DNA of 46,965 nt from SVTX01 sp045132775 (GTDB lineage: Bacteria; Bacillota; Clostridia; Oscillospirales; CAG-272), in contig JBGUSX010000032.1 in the NCBI GenBank assembly GCA_045132775.1, positions 1 to 46,965 of the forward strand, in the 5' to 3' direction. A program made the translations under genes and the position numbers. The notes beneath the pieces are model-generated. The model was not told the DNA's origin, made no database searches, and worked only from the letters and a program-made list of their open reading frames with translations. Positions 1-7,055 of the stretch are shown here, in pieces; positions within the stretch are counted from its first letter, which is position 1, and each line of letters starts with the position of its first letter.

Positions 1-41
1 TTTATAGTGTATTTTTGTTGGCGGGGGGGGGTTGGGGAAAC

Positions 42-68
42 CGTTTTGCAAAGGGGTGCCCCAAAACG
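42..68 (-). terminator. Possible metK terminator hairpin
   Basis: Just downstream of the metK stop, CGTTTTG at 42-48 pairs with CAAAACG at 62-68, with an inner GGGG/CCCC helix. No clear U-run follows on the minus strand; a run of nine G (23-31, plus strand) lies further on. Terminator assignment is tentative. Confidence 0.35.
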
Positions 69-79
69 CATCCTCTGTC

Positions 80-1270
80 TTACAGCAATGCTTTCTTAAG
101 CTTTTCTGCGAGGTCTCTTTCCTCCCACTTAACGCCGAGATCCTCACGTCCCATGTGACCGTATGCCGCAAGGTCGCAATAAATAGGCTTGCGGAGGTCG
201 AAATCGCGGATGATCGCCGCGGGACGAAGGTCAACGAGAGACAATACCGCCTCGCTGATCTTGCTCTCGGGAACTATTGCGGTTCCAAAGGTATCGATCA
301 TTACCGAAACGGGACGGGCAACGCCGATAGCGTATGCCACCTGGACCTCACATCTCTTTGCGAGTCCTGCCGCAACTACGTTCTTAGCGATATATCTTGC
401 CGCGTAGCAAGCCGAACGGTCGACCTTTGTCGGATCCTTACCCGAGAAAGCTCCGCCGCCGTGACGAGCATATCCGCCGTAGGTATCGACTATGATCTTT
501 CTTCCCGTAAGTCCCGTGTCACCTGCAGGTCCGCCTATAACGAATCTGCCCGTGGGGTTTACGTATATCTTTGTTTCCGCATCCATAAGGCTTGCGGGGA
601 TTATAGGCTCTATTACGTTCTTGATAACGTCAGCTCTGATCTGCTCAAGCGTTACCTGGTCGCTGTGCTGTGAGGAGATGACCACTGTATCAACTCTGAC
701 CGGTACGTCGTCGTGATACTCAACCGTTACCTGTGTCTTTCCGTCGGGACGGAGATAGTCAAGCGTTCCGTTCTTTCTCACCTCGGTGAGCTGTTTTGCA
801 AGCTTATGCGCGAGCGAGATAGGAAGGGGCATAAGCTCGGGGGTCTCATCGCATGCATAACCGAACATAAGTCCCTGGTCGCCTGCGCCCGTATCGAGCC
901 CGTCCGTATCGCTTCCCTCTTTCGCCTCGTAGGACTTATCAACTCCCATTGCGATATCGGGAGACTGCTCGTGGATAGAGCTGATAACTGCGCAGGAGTC
1001 GCAGTCAAAGCCGAACTTCGCTCTTGTGTATCCGATCTCGCGAACGGTGCGGCGAACGATATCCTGGATATCAACGTAAGCCTCTGTCGTGATCTCACCC
1101 ATTACGCTTACAAGTCCCGTTGTGCAGAATGTCTCGCAAGCAACGCGCGACATGGGGTCCTGACGGAGCATTTCGTCAAGGATCGCATCGGATATTTTGT
1201 CGGAGATCTTATCGGGATGTCCCTCCGTTACCGATTCCGACGTGAATAAAACCTTTTTTACTTCTTTCAT
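80..1270 (-). CDS. metK: S-adenosylmethionine synthetase
   Basis: This enzyme makes S-adenosylmethionine from methionine and ATP in the cytosol. The 396-residue product is full length for the family. It shows the N-terminal GHPDKISD, the GAGDQGLMFGYA nucleotide-binding motif and GGGAFSGKDPTKVDRSA. The reading frame continues 26 codons upstream, but I place the start at MKEVKKVLFTSE, because AGAGG lies about 8 bases before that ATG and the longer version would read into the riboswitch terminator. The gene is monocistronic, with its own strong promoter and a SAM-I riboswitch, so it is expected to be shut off when SAM is plentiful. Identity is secure. Confidence 0.98.
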   Translation of the reverse strand: MKEVKKVLFTSESVTEGHPDKISDKISDAILDEMLRQDPMSRVACETFCTTGLVSVMGEITTEAYVDIQDIVRRTVREIGYTRAKFGFDCDSCAVISSIHEQSPDIAMGVDKSYEAKEGSDTDGLDTGAGDQGLMFGYACDETPELMPLPISLAHKLAKQLTEVRKNGTLDYLRPDGKTQVTVEYHDDVPVRVDTVVISSQHSDQVTLEQIRADVIKNVIEPIIPASLMDAETKIYVNPTGRFVIGGPAGDTGLTGRKIIVDTYGGYARHGGGAFSGKDPTKVDRSACYAARYIAKNVVAAGLAKRCEVQVAYAIGVARPVSVMIDTFGTAIVPESKISEAVLSLVDLRPAAIIRDFDLRKPIYCDLAAYGHMGREDLGVKWEERDLAEKLKKALL

Positions 1271-1307
1271 TTTGTTTACCTCTATATATTCTTTATTTTT
1301 TACAAAC

Positions 1308-1445
1308 AAAAACTCTGCTCGAAGCAGAGTCCAAGCAGAGTTAATCACTTATCCCTCTCTTATCTGCTTGGAATTGGCACCTTTCCGCTATTTTGGTAGG
1401 TTGCCGTGGTTTCATAGAGCCTGTCTCTCCACCACTCTTGATAAG
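1308..1445 (-). promoter_or_regulatory. SAM-I (S-box) riboswitch with intrinsic terminator
   Basis: Read on the minus strand, the leader has the S-box core: CUUAUCAAGAG, GGUGGAGAGACAGGCUC, AUGAAACC, GGCAACC and a closing GAUAAGAG. The P1 helix pairs 1440-1446 with 1358-1364. Downstream, ACTCTGC/GCAGAGT (1312-1330) followed by a U-run forms the terminator. An alternative antiterminator pairs CCAAGCAGA (1363-1371) with UCUGCUUGG (1331-1339). The expected logic is that SAM binding stabilises P1, frees the terminator and stops metK transcription. Confidence 0.95.
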
Positions 1446-1460
1446 ATTTTTGCGAGAATT

Positions 1461-1489
1461 ATTGTATCACATTTTATTCGATTTGTCAA
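1461..1489 (-). promoter_or_regulatory. metK promoter
   Basis: On the minus strand TTGACA (1484-1489) is followed after 17 bases by TACAAT (1461-1466), preceded by TGA, an extended -10. It lies immediately upstream of the SAM riboswitch. Confidence 0.88.
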
Positions 1490-1568
1490 TAGTACGCGCG
1501 CTTATTTTACAAATTTTTTGCGGTTCTCTTTTGGGGTTCGTCTTCGACTGAGCCTTAAAGAGCTCTTT

Positions 1569-3863
1569 TTATTTATTAAGCGTGATATCGTAGATGGCAT
1601 AAACGTGCGAGCCGTTGTCCTCAAGACTGCAATCGAGCCAGAACAAAAGTCTTTCGCAATCATCGCCGAGCTCAACGGTAAAGGTGGTGGGCTCCATGCC
1701 CTTGTAAAGTGTGGTCTCAAAAACGCACTCGTCGTCCGCACCAATCATAAGCGTGGTCTCGTCCTGCGTTATGATACCCGAGCAATCCTTTTGCATTGCT
1801 ACGGTGAAGGTAACCGAGGTGTAACCGCTGTTTTTAATATTTGCCATCGCGAGAGCGGATTCGTGTGCCTCTCCCGAGCCTGCAAGCGCGAGGATAGAGA
1901 GTCCCCAGCCCGTCATCATAGTGCCTATGACCGCCGCACCTGCAACTCCTGCCATATCGAGCTCGAGATGGATGTTGGTTTTAAGCAGAACGCCCTTGTT
2001 ATAGGTCTTGTTGCCGACGGTGAAGGTGTTTTTATTGGTCGAGCCGTCATAGTATCCGTCCTGAACACCTACCGCTCCGATCTGTTGACCGATATGAGAA
2101 TTGTAAACATCATAGAATCCGAAGGTGTCGATAAGGTCGCAGCTTCTGCCGAAATCCTCGGGCTTTCTCTCGGGGAAGAGATCGTTCTTGACGTACCCGT
2201 CGGGATATGCCACGAGGTTTGCAAGACCAAACACGGGACGTTGCATAAGAGAGTTCGTCTGCTTGCCCGAAACGAATTCGAGATGCTTGCAGCCCGTAAC
2301 GTCGATCACGTATTCCTGCGGTATCATATGGCAAACTATGTTGATCGTTTTTATAAGCTTGCCGTCTGCGTATATCTCGAGCTGATCGTTTTCGTAAACG
2401 TTGCTGTTGGAAATATGACCGACCACGAAGGATACCGCCTTATATTTACCTCCGAGATTGAAGGAGGCGGTTGCGGGCTTGGTCATAAGCATGGTGTGCA
2501 TCGAGTGGAGCATAATTCCTTCGTTATACTTGACTCCGCCCATGGAAAACGTGGTAAAGCTCGTTGAGCCGTCAAGCACCGCCTGTCCCTCTACGTTACT
2601 CATAACGCCGAAAACTCCGAGCTCGGATATCATCTTTGCGGGACCCTCCGGGTACTCGCGAGACGCATACTCTACGGTGTTCAACGCCTCCTTGGTAGTA
2701 GCAACGTACGCGTCGCCGATTCCGTAAACGCCTCCGACCGCATTTCCAAAGTTTTCGTTTCCTTCGTCAATAAGCCAGGCAAACTTGAGCTGTCTGCAGC
2801 CCGTTACGTCTACAGTAAACTGCCGATACAGCTCGTGCGTGGAGAATATCTCCTCAAAAATTATCTTTCCGTCGGCATATACCGTCAGCCATGCTGAGCC
2901 CTCGTCGTAGCTCGTGGTCCTGTCAGCCGCGCCCGCGGTGAAGGTCAGATATTTATATTTGCCCTCAAGGTCGAAGAAAACGCTCTTTTCGGTATCGTTC
3001 ACGATCTCCATAGAGATCTGCGTTGCGATCGAATCCTCAAATCTGACCGTGCCCATGTTGATATAATCCCTCTCGCTTGACGCGTAATTGGGATAATACT
3101 CTACGGGAGAGGTTGCGGGAATGAGATATGGCTTCAGATCGCGCACGAGCTTGACGGGGGTGCTTCCAACCGCCTCGGGAACGTAACCTGTTTCGTGAGC
3201 CTCACCCTCCCAGACCGTTATCTCCATCATATACATATTGAATCCGTCGTCACCCGTAACGACCTTTAATTCAAAGGTCTGCGCGCCTGACACGTCGTAG
3301 GTATAGCGTCTGGCAACGTCGTAGCTTGAAAGGAGTATCTCCTCCTTGACCTTGCCGTCGATAATTATCTGGATGCCGACCTTAAGCTCCTTTGCACTTC
3401 CGATGATCGTCGGATACGCGCCGTTCATCGCGTAGAGATTGGTATAGTAATGCTCCTTGCCGTCCACTACCCTATCCACCAGCTTTTCGGTTCCGTTGCC
3501 CGAAAGCACGAAGCTGAAGCTCTTGTACTGTCCGTCAAGGGGAAATTCGATATCGGCGTATTCGATGGGACCTGCCTTGTTCCAGAACCTGATGCCGCCG
3601 TTATAATCGTGACCGCCCAACGTGAAGGTCTTGTACTCCTCGCCATCGTATTTGTAAATTTCCATTCCGCCCTTTTTTGCTACGGGAGTGTGCTTGTTCA
3701 CGTAGTAGTTTTCAAGATACAGGTTGTCAGCCTCGGGTGCAGTCGTCTCCTCATCTTCTCCGCCGAGCTCTCCCGTTCCGTACATGAAATTGCATCCCGC
3801 AAGACTTGCGGCGAGCATTGATATACATAGCAAAAACGCTGTGATTTTCGTAAGCTTCTTCAT
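1569..3863 (-). CDS. Lipoprotein with four NPCBM-like beta-sandwich modules
   Basis: This 764-residue surface lipoprotein has a signal peptide and lipobox (LAG-C, Cys24). After it come four related modules at about residues 60-225, 260-395, 410-560 and 590-764. Each carries the NPCBM-type signature (for example FTLGGHDYNGGI, FTTFSMGGVKYNEGI, NTFTVGNKTYNKGV), followed by strands resembling YADGKLI and FDVTG. NPCBM modules are carbohydrate-binding and usually sit on glycosidases; here no catalytic domain is visible, so glycan binding or scaffolding is inferred. The fourth module is interrupted by a hydrophobic Gly/Ala-rich stretch at about 637-676. The ATG overlaps the upstream stop in TAATG, and GGAGG precedes it, so it is translationally coupled to the DUF1963-like gene. 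Confidence 0.8.
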   Translation of the reverse strand: MKKLTKITAFLLCISMLAASLAGCNFMYGTGELGGEDEETTAPEADNLYLENYYVNKHTPVAKKGGMEIYKYDGEEYKTFTLGGHDYNGGIRFWNKAGPIEYADIEFPLDGQYKSFSFVLSGNGTEKLVDRVVDGKEHYYTNLYAMNGAYPTIIGSAKELKVGIQIIIDGKVKEEILLSSYDVARRYTYDVSGAQTFELKVVTGDDGFNMYMMEITVWEGEAHETGYVPEAVGSTPVKLVRDLKPYLIPATSPVEYYPNYASSERDYINMGTVRFEDSIATQISMEIVNDTEKSVFFDLEGKYKYLTFTAGAADRTTSYDEGSAWLTVYADGKIIFEEIFSTHELYRQFTVDVTGCRQLKFAWLIDEGNENFGNAVGGVYGIGDAYVATTKEALNTVEYASREYPEGPAKMISELGVFGVMSNVEGQAVLDGSTSFTTFSMGGVKYNEGIMLHSMHTMLMTKPATASFNLGGKYKAVSFVVGHISNSNVYENDQLEIYADGKLIKTINIVCHMIPQEYVIDVTGCKHLEFVSGKQTNSLMQRPVFGLANLVAYPDGYVKNDLFPERKPEDFGRSCDLIDTFGFYDVYNSHIGQQIGAVGVQDGYYDGSTNKNTFTVGNKTYNKGVLLKTNIHLELDMAGVAGAAVIGTMMTGWGLSILALAGSGEAHESALAMANIKNSGYTSVTFTVAMQKDCSGIITQDETTLMIGADDECVFETTLYKGMEPTTFTVELGDDCERLLFWLDCSLEDNGSHVYAIYDITLNK

Positions 3864-4423
3864 TAAGAATAGTCCTCCATAAGCATAATATTTTTAAAGG
3901 CTTTTTTGTCCTCACCGAAGAAGAAATAAACGAATCCGTCAAGAGAATCGAGAAATCCCATATGGCTATCAAGGGGATCGTATTGCATAAAGAGCTCCGG
4001 GGGATCATACGCATAACTCCAATCACTTGGTATACCTAAAAGTCTTGTGCAATCCTCGTCCTCGTCTGTCTCGGAAAACTCCATTAAATATGTATCGTTA
4101 TATTGTTCGTAGCCCTCAACGGCGGTATTGAAATCGTCAATTGCCAGCTCGGGGGCTTTGTCGTAATATCGCACATCCGTTTTAAGATGATATTTGCCTT
4201 CCTCTGTTTTAAGAAAAATATACAGATAGCCGGTGTGCGGGAGCCGGTTTTCCTTATCGAGCGCTGCGATATCGGAGAGCCTTATCTGACAGAAGAAAAT
4301 CTCGTCCTCGCAGAAATCTCCCTCCCACTCGATCGGAACGGTAGGTGTTCCGAAAAACTTGCTTGCACCGAGATCATAGCTCTCGGGTGCTTTTTTTGCC
4401 GTGATCCTGATTGCTTTACTCAT
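3863..4423 (-). CDS. DUF1963 (YwqG)-like protein
   Basis: A cytosolic protein of 186 residues with no signal peptide or membrane segment. The pattern FFGTPTVPIEWEGDF, then FFCQIRLSDIAALD, GYLYIFL and a late FMQYDPLDSHMGFLD resembles the YwqG/DUF1963 family: a low-complexity acidic protein with a PxxP-W opening and an F-x-Q-I-x-L strand. Function in this family is unknown; members often occur in polymorphic-toxin or immunity neighbourhoods. It is the third gene of a four-gene minus-strand operon and overlaps the lipoprotein gene by one base. AAGGGGGG lies just before the ATG. The family assignment is by eye and somewhat short of the usual length. Confidence 0.6.
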   Translation of the reverse strand: MSKAIRITAKKAPESYDLGASKFFGTPTVPIEWEGDFCEDEIFFCQIRLSDIAALDKENRLPHTGYLYIFLKTEEGKYHLKTDVRYYDKAPELAIDDFNTAVEGYEQYNDTYLMEFSETDEDEDCTRLLGIPSDWSYAYDPPELFMQYDPLDSHMGFLDSLDGFVYFFFGEDKKAFKNIMLMEDYS

Positions 4424-4459
4424 TCGCTACCCCCCTTTCAGAATTTTACGGTAGCAGTT

Positions 4460-4981
4460 TTACCAATTAAAGAATGCCAGGCATATAGTGTTCTTTGAGC
4501 CGTATAATAGATCGTTTATGACGATCTCCTCCACTGCATCTGTGACCCGAGGAGCGGTTTCAGCTTTTTCAGCTACTGTTGAGAGCTGCTCTGCGGTAAA
4601 GCTCTGCGCATTTGCAAACACAAAAATAGCACGGGATTCGTTTGTATCTATATCGAATCCGATTCCGATGCTACCGTCCTTATAGAGAGTATACACGAAC
4701 AGCTTTTCGGGATCGGCATCTTCCGCATTTACCGTGAAGCTATATTCGGAGGCTCTTTTTTGACCGTATGCTTCCCAGACACCGTCGGGATCGTCGTCCT
4801 CCAACTGATACTCTACAAATAAAATTTTGGATGATCCGTGCTTCATTCCGCGGGTTGTCCACTCACGGCGAATGCCTCCGTGAGGCGGAACGTTTGAGTT
4901 GTACATAATACAAATATCTTCTTCAATTTCGTTAAGCCCGACAAGCTTATCGATATTGATATAGTAGCTTCTCCAAGCCAT
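4460..4981 (-). CDS. Hypothetical protein, 173 aa
   Basis: I do not recognise this protein. It is 173 residues, acidic, soluble, with no signal peptide or membrane helix. It alternates hydrophobic strands (SKILFVEYQL, KLFVYTLYKDGSIGIGFD, RAIFVFANA) with acidic loops, suggesting an alpha/beta or beta-sheet fold. A helical segment near SFTAEQLSTVAEKAE follows, then a C-terminal strand ending in W. It starts one base after the upstream 88-aa gene and its ribosome-binding site GGGGGAG lies inside that gene's last codons, so the two are co-translated. It may be an immunity or accessory protein of the operon, but that is only a guess. Confidence 0.72.
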   Translation of the reverse strand: MAWRSYYINIDKLVGLNEIEEDICIMYNSNVPPHGGIRREWTTRGMKHGSSKILFVEYQLEDDDPDGVWEAYGQKRASEYSFTVNAEDADPEKLFVYTLYKDGSIGIGFDIDTNESRAIFVFANAQSFTAEQLSTVAEKAETAPRVTDAVEEIVINDLLYGSKNTICLAFFNW

Positions 4982-4982
4982 A

Positions 4983-5249
4983 TTATTCTCCCCCTTGCTG
5001 CTCGAGTAGATCTATAAGCTTCTCCACTTCCCACTTGTATTTGCAATCGTTGTCCCAAAGCTCGGTATCAGCACTTAATTCTCCGCCCATTTCCCTGCCT
5101 GCCATATAATCGCAATATCCCGAATTGTGCGAACGCCAAAAAGAGTTTTTGAGAGCTTTGATCTTTTCTTCAAGGGTCATATCGGGTCTTATCAGATACC
5201 TGAGCGTCTTCTCAAGCTTTTCTATTTCTGCTGACTTTTGATCGTTCAT
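4983..5249 (-). CDS. Hypothetical small protein, 88 aa
   Basis: I do not recognise this protein. It is short and charged, with predicted helices at both ends (EIEKLEKTLRYLI and WEVEKLIDLLEQ) and an aromatic centre (FWRSHNSGYCDYMAG). It is the first gene of the four-gene operon, preceded by AAGGAG eight to nine bases before the ATG. No convincing promoter is visible between its start and the hairpin at 5308-5368, so transcription may come by read-through from the upstream membrane-protein gene. Confidence 0.7.
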   Translation of the reverse strand: MNDQKSAEIEKLEKTLRYLIRPDMTLEEKIKALKNSFWRSHNSGYCDYMAGREMGGELSADTELWDNDCKYKWEVEKLIDLLEQQGGE

Positions 5250-5307
5250 TTCTTCTCATCTCCTTTTTAATTGAGGTAATTTATCGGATCTATTCTCAAA
5301 AATGCAC

Positions 5308-5368
5308 AAGGAGGGGCTACTCCTTCCGCATAAACTCTTTGAGTTTTCGGAGGAGCAAGCCCCTCCTT
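5308..5368 (-). terminator. Large inverted repeat, probable terminator of the upstream membrane-protein gene
   Basis: AAGGAGGGGCT at 5308-5318 pairs with AGCCCCTCCTT at 5358-5368. A second helix (CTCCTTCCG with CGGAGGAG, one bulge) and an apical AAACTC-TTT-GAGTTT hairpin (5332-5346) complete the structure. On the minus strand it is followed a few bases later by a T-rich run, consistent with termination after the gene at 5421-5915. Confidence 0.6.
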
Positions 5369-5420
5369 ATTGTGAGAAACTGCGCTTCTTTTCCGATGGA
5401 TATTTACTTAATTGTCATTG

Positions 5421-5915
5421 TTATGCAAACAGCGCCACTACGCCGTAAGAGACGAGCGTCATGACAACACCCGCTATAAGTATGCCGATTATTGCCGACA
5501 ACAATGATTTCCAGAACTTCATATTAAAGACCGCCGCGACGAGAGATCCCGTCCACGCGCCTGTTGCGGGAAGAGGGATCGCTACGAAGAGGGCGACACC
5601 CCAAAATGCGTATTTTTCGATCTTTCCGCGATTCTTCTCTGCTTTTGCAAAGAGCCAATTCGCAACCTTGTTGAAAAATTTGACCTTACTGTTCGCCATC
5701 CAGCGCAATATTGCGTTGATAAAGAGCAGAATAAACGGTACGGGAAGAAAATTTCCGATAACGCTTATGATATAGTTCTGCCACCACGGAAGTCCCAGTG
5801 CCGCGCCGAGCGGTATTGCTCCGCGGAGCTCAATGATCGGGATCATCGAGCAGAAAAAGACGCACCATTCCCTGCCCACCGTTTCAAGAAAGAAATTTTG
5901 TATTGCTTCTGTCAT
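5421..5915 (-). CDS. Small multidrug export (COG2426) family membrane protein
   Basis: The 164-residue integral membrane protein has about four hydrophobic helices. It carries the family hallmarks MIPIIELRGAIPLGAALGLPWW near residues 24-45 and FVAIPLPATGAWTGSLVA near 113-130, both conserved in the putative small multi-drug export family (PF06695). Actual transport substrates are not established for this family, so a drug-export role should not be assumed. It has its own promoter. The start ATG is preceded by AGAGG. Length matches the family. Confidence 0.85.
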   Translation of the reverse strand: MTEAIQNFFLETVGREWCVFFCSMIPIIELRGAIPLGAALGLPWWQNYIISVIGNFLPVPFILLFINAILRWMANSKVKFFNKVANWLFAKAEKNRGKIEKYAFWGVALFVAIPLPATGAWTGSLVAAVFNMKFWKSLLSAIIGILIAGVVMTLVSYGVVALFA

Positions 5916-5943
5916 TTTAAACCTCTGTGTTCTTATTTATTTT

Positions 5944-5972
5944 ATTATACACCTTTTTAGTGGCAAAATCAA
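5944..5972 (-). promoter_or_regulatory. Promoter of the 5421-5915 membrane-protein gene
   Basis: TTGATT (5967-5972), 17-base spacer, TATAAT (5944-5949) on the minus strand, about 30 bases upstream of the start codon. Confidence 0.8.
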
Positions 5973-5984
5973 TAGTTTTATACA

Positions 5985-6019
5985 AAAATAGAGCGGCTCC
6001 GCCTTTTTGTGCGAGCCGC
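5985..6019 (-). terminator. ribU terminator
   Basis: GCGGCTC at 5993-5999 pairs with GAGCCGC at 6013-6019, followed on the minus strand by TCTATTTTT. It lies ten bases after the ribU stop codon. Confidence 0.85.
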
Positions 6020-6028
6020 CCGTGATTC

Positions 6029-6751
6029 TTATTTGAAAAATTCAATATTTCCGTGGAGGAAGACAAAGAATACCGCCACGCACACCGCCGCTATCACAAG
6101 CGCAGTCGCGGTGACAACAATGCTGAATATAAGTCTCTTCTTCTTTGTTTTTTCTGCATCTTCGCTGTTTTCCGCGTTCAGATTATTACGCGGAAGCACC
6201 TTCGCCGCCTTCAGCGCGGTCGACACAGGCTTATAGAGAATAAGCACTATTGCCGCATTGAGCATTGCCTTTGTAAGATTGAAGGGCAAGAATAGCGTGG
6301 GCACCATTTGAGCAACCGTCGCGGTCGTGTAATTTGGTGTGTATATCGGCACGACAAACAGATTGAAGAGCAGCATGAACGCTGTCATTGCAAACACAGA
6401 TGCGATAAGTCCGACGATTGCGCCCCAAAGGTTCTTTTTATATTTGTATATCAACGCGCATACTCCTGAGAAGATGGCAGTTGACAGAAAATCCATAAGG
6501 AAACCCCAGAAGCCCGCATCTCCGATCGAAATAAACTCGACGAATGACACGACAAGGGATATTGCGACCGAATATAACGGTCCGAAAAGAAGTCCTGCGA
6601 TTGTTATGACCGCGTCCTTGGCATCAAAGGTCAGAAACATGACCTTGATGTGCATAACGTATGTTGATGCTATTGCTAACGCGCAGAAAAGCGCTGCCAT
6701 GCACAGTATCTTTATCTTCTGTGCGTAATTTTGTGATTGTGTTCTTGGCAT
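6029..6751 (-). CDS. ribU: ECF transporter S component, riboflavin-specific RibU type
   Basis: A membrane protein of 240 residues with about six hydrophobic helices. It is the substrate-binding S component of an energy-coupling-factor importer that works with a shared EcfAAT module encoded elsewhere. VMFLTFDAKDAVITIAGLLF near residue 40 and the following FGPLYSVAISLVVSFVEF are typical of RibU. Riboflavin specificity is supported by the FMN riboswitch directly upstream. The C-terminus carries a charged linker (NAENSEDAEKTKKKR) and an extra helix. The open frame extends 21 codons upstream, but the start is placed at MPRTQSQ because AAGGGG lies eight bases before it and the extension overlaps the riboswitch expression platform. 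Confidence 0.92.
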   Translation of the reverse strand: MPRTQSQNYAQKIKILCMAALFCALAIASTYVMHIKVMFLTFDAKDAVITIAGLLFGPLYSVAISLVVSFVEFISIGDAGFWGFLMDFLSTAIFSGVCALIYKYKKNLWGAIVGLIASVFAMTAFMLLFNLFVVPIYTPNYTTATVAQMVPTLFLPFNLTKAMLNAAIVLILYKPVSTALKAAKVLPRNNLNAENSEDAEKTKKKRLIFSIVVTATALVIAAVCVAVFFVFLHGNIEFFK

Positions 6752-6779
6752 AAAAAAATCCCCTTTCAACGTAAGGGGG
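6752..6779 (-). promoter_or_regulatory. ribU expression platform: terminator hairpin containing the ribosome-binding site
   Basis: On the minus strand CCCCTT (from 6773-6778) pairs with AAGGGG (from 6760-6765), followed by A and seven T (6752-6758) that end directly at the ATG. The 3' arm AAGGGG is also the Shine-Dalgarno sequence, so the same hairpin could end transcription and hide the ribosome-binding site. Confidence 0.72.
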
Positions 6780-6827
6780 ATGAAAATATCGAAGATTTGA
6801 GGCAAAAATGCCAAAAAGATCGAAATT

Positions 6828-6962
6828 TATCTTTTCTCATCCGGACTTTCCCTGCTATGCAGGACCGTCGGTCAAGGAATTTCACCTTGTCGGCGCATGC
6901 GCGCTCATGGACTTGCGGCAAAGCCGTTTACCATCGGTATGGAATTACACCAATCCCCAAAA
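6828..6962 (-). promoter_or_regulatory. FMN riboswitch (RFN element)
   Basis: On the minus strand the conserved RFN pieces appear in order: a G-rich 5' strand, AATTCCATACCGATGGTAAA, a variable arm CCGCAAGTCCATGAGC, GGTGAAATTCCTTGACCGA, CGGTCCTGC and the closing AGTCCGGATGAGA. FMN binding is expected to favour the downstream terminator and repress ribU. The first helix is less canonical than usual but the core is clear. Confidence 0.93.
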
Positions 6963-6996
6963 ATAAATTTGATTGTATTTTTATTGTATGCTCAAA

Positions 6997-7022
6997 TGCC
7001 GCGGCGGTTGTCCGCCGCGGCA
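6997..7022 (-). terminator. tuf terminator hairpin
   Basis: A perfect 10-bp GC stem (GCCGCGGCGG at 6998-7007 with its complement at 7012-7021) and a 4-base loop lie 34 bases after the tuf stop. The following minus-strand tract is only weakly T-rich (ATTTG). Confidence 0.65.
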
Positions 7023-7055
7023 TTATTTGCATCTTATTGACTGAATAATTTTAAA

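Noticed and set aside
23..31. A run of nine G near the window start as a phase-variable tract
   Set aside because: It lies outside any coding sequence or visible promoter, and may be an assembly artefact; nothing ties it to a switch.
1197..2567. A 456-codon plus-strand ORF crossing the SAM riboswitch and the NPCBM gene
   Set aside because: It runs antisense through a riboswitch and a clear lipoprotein gene and shows no family features.
4460..5249. The two unknown genes as a toxin-antitoxin pair
   Set aside because: Sizes and coupling would fit, but neither resembles a known toxin or antitoxin and the operon continues into two further genes.
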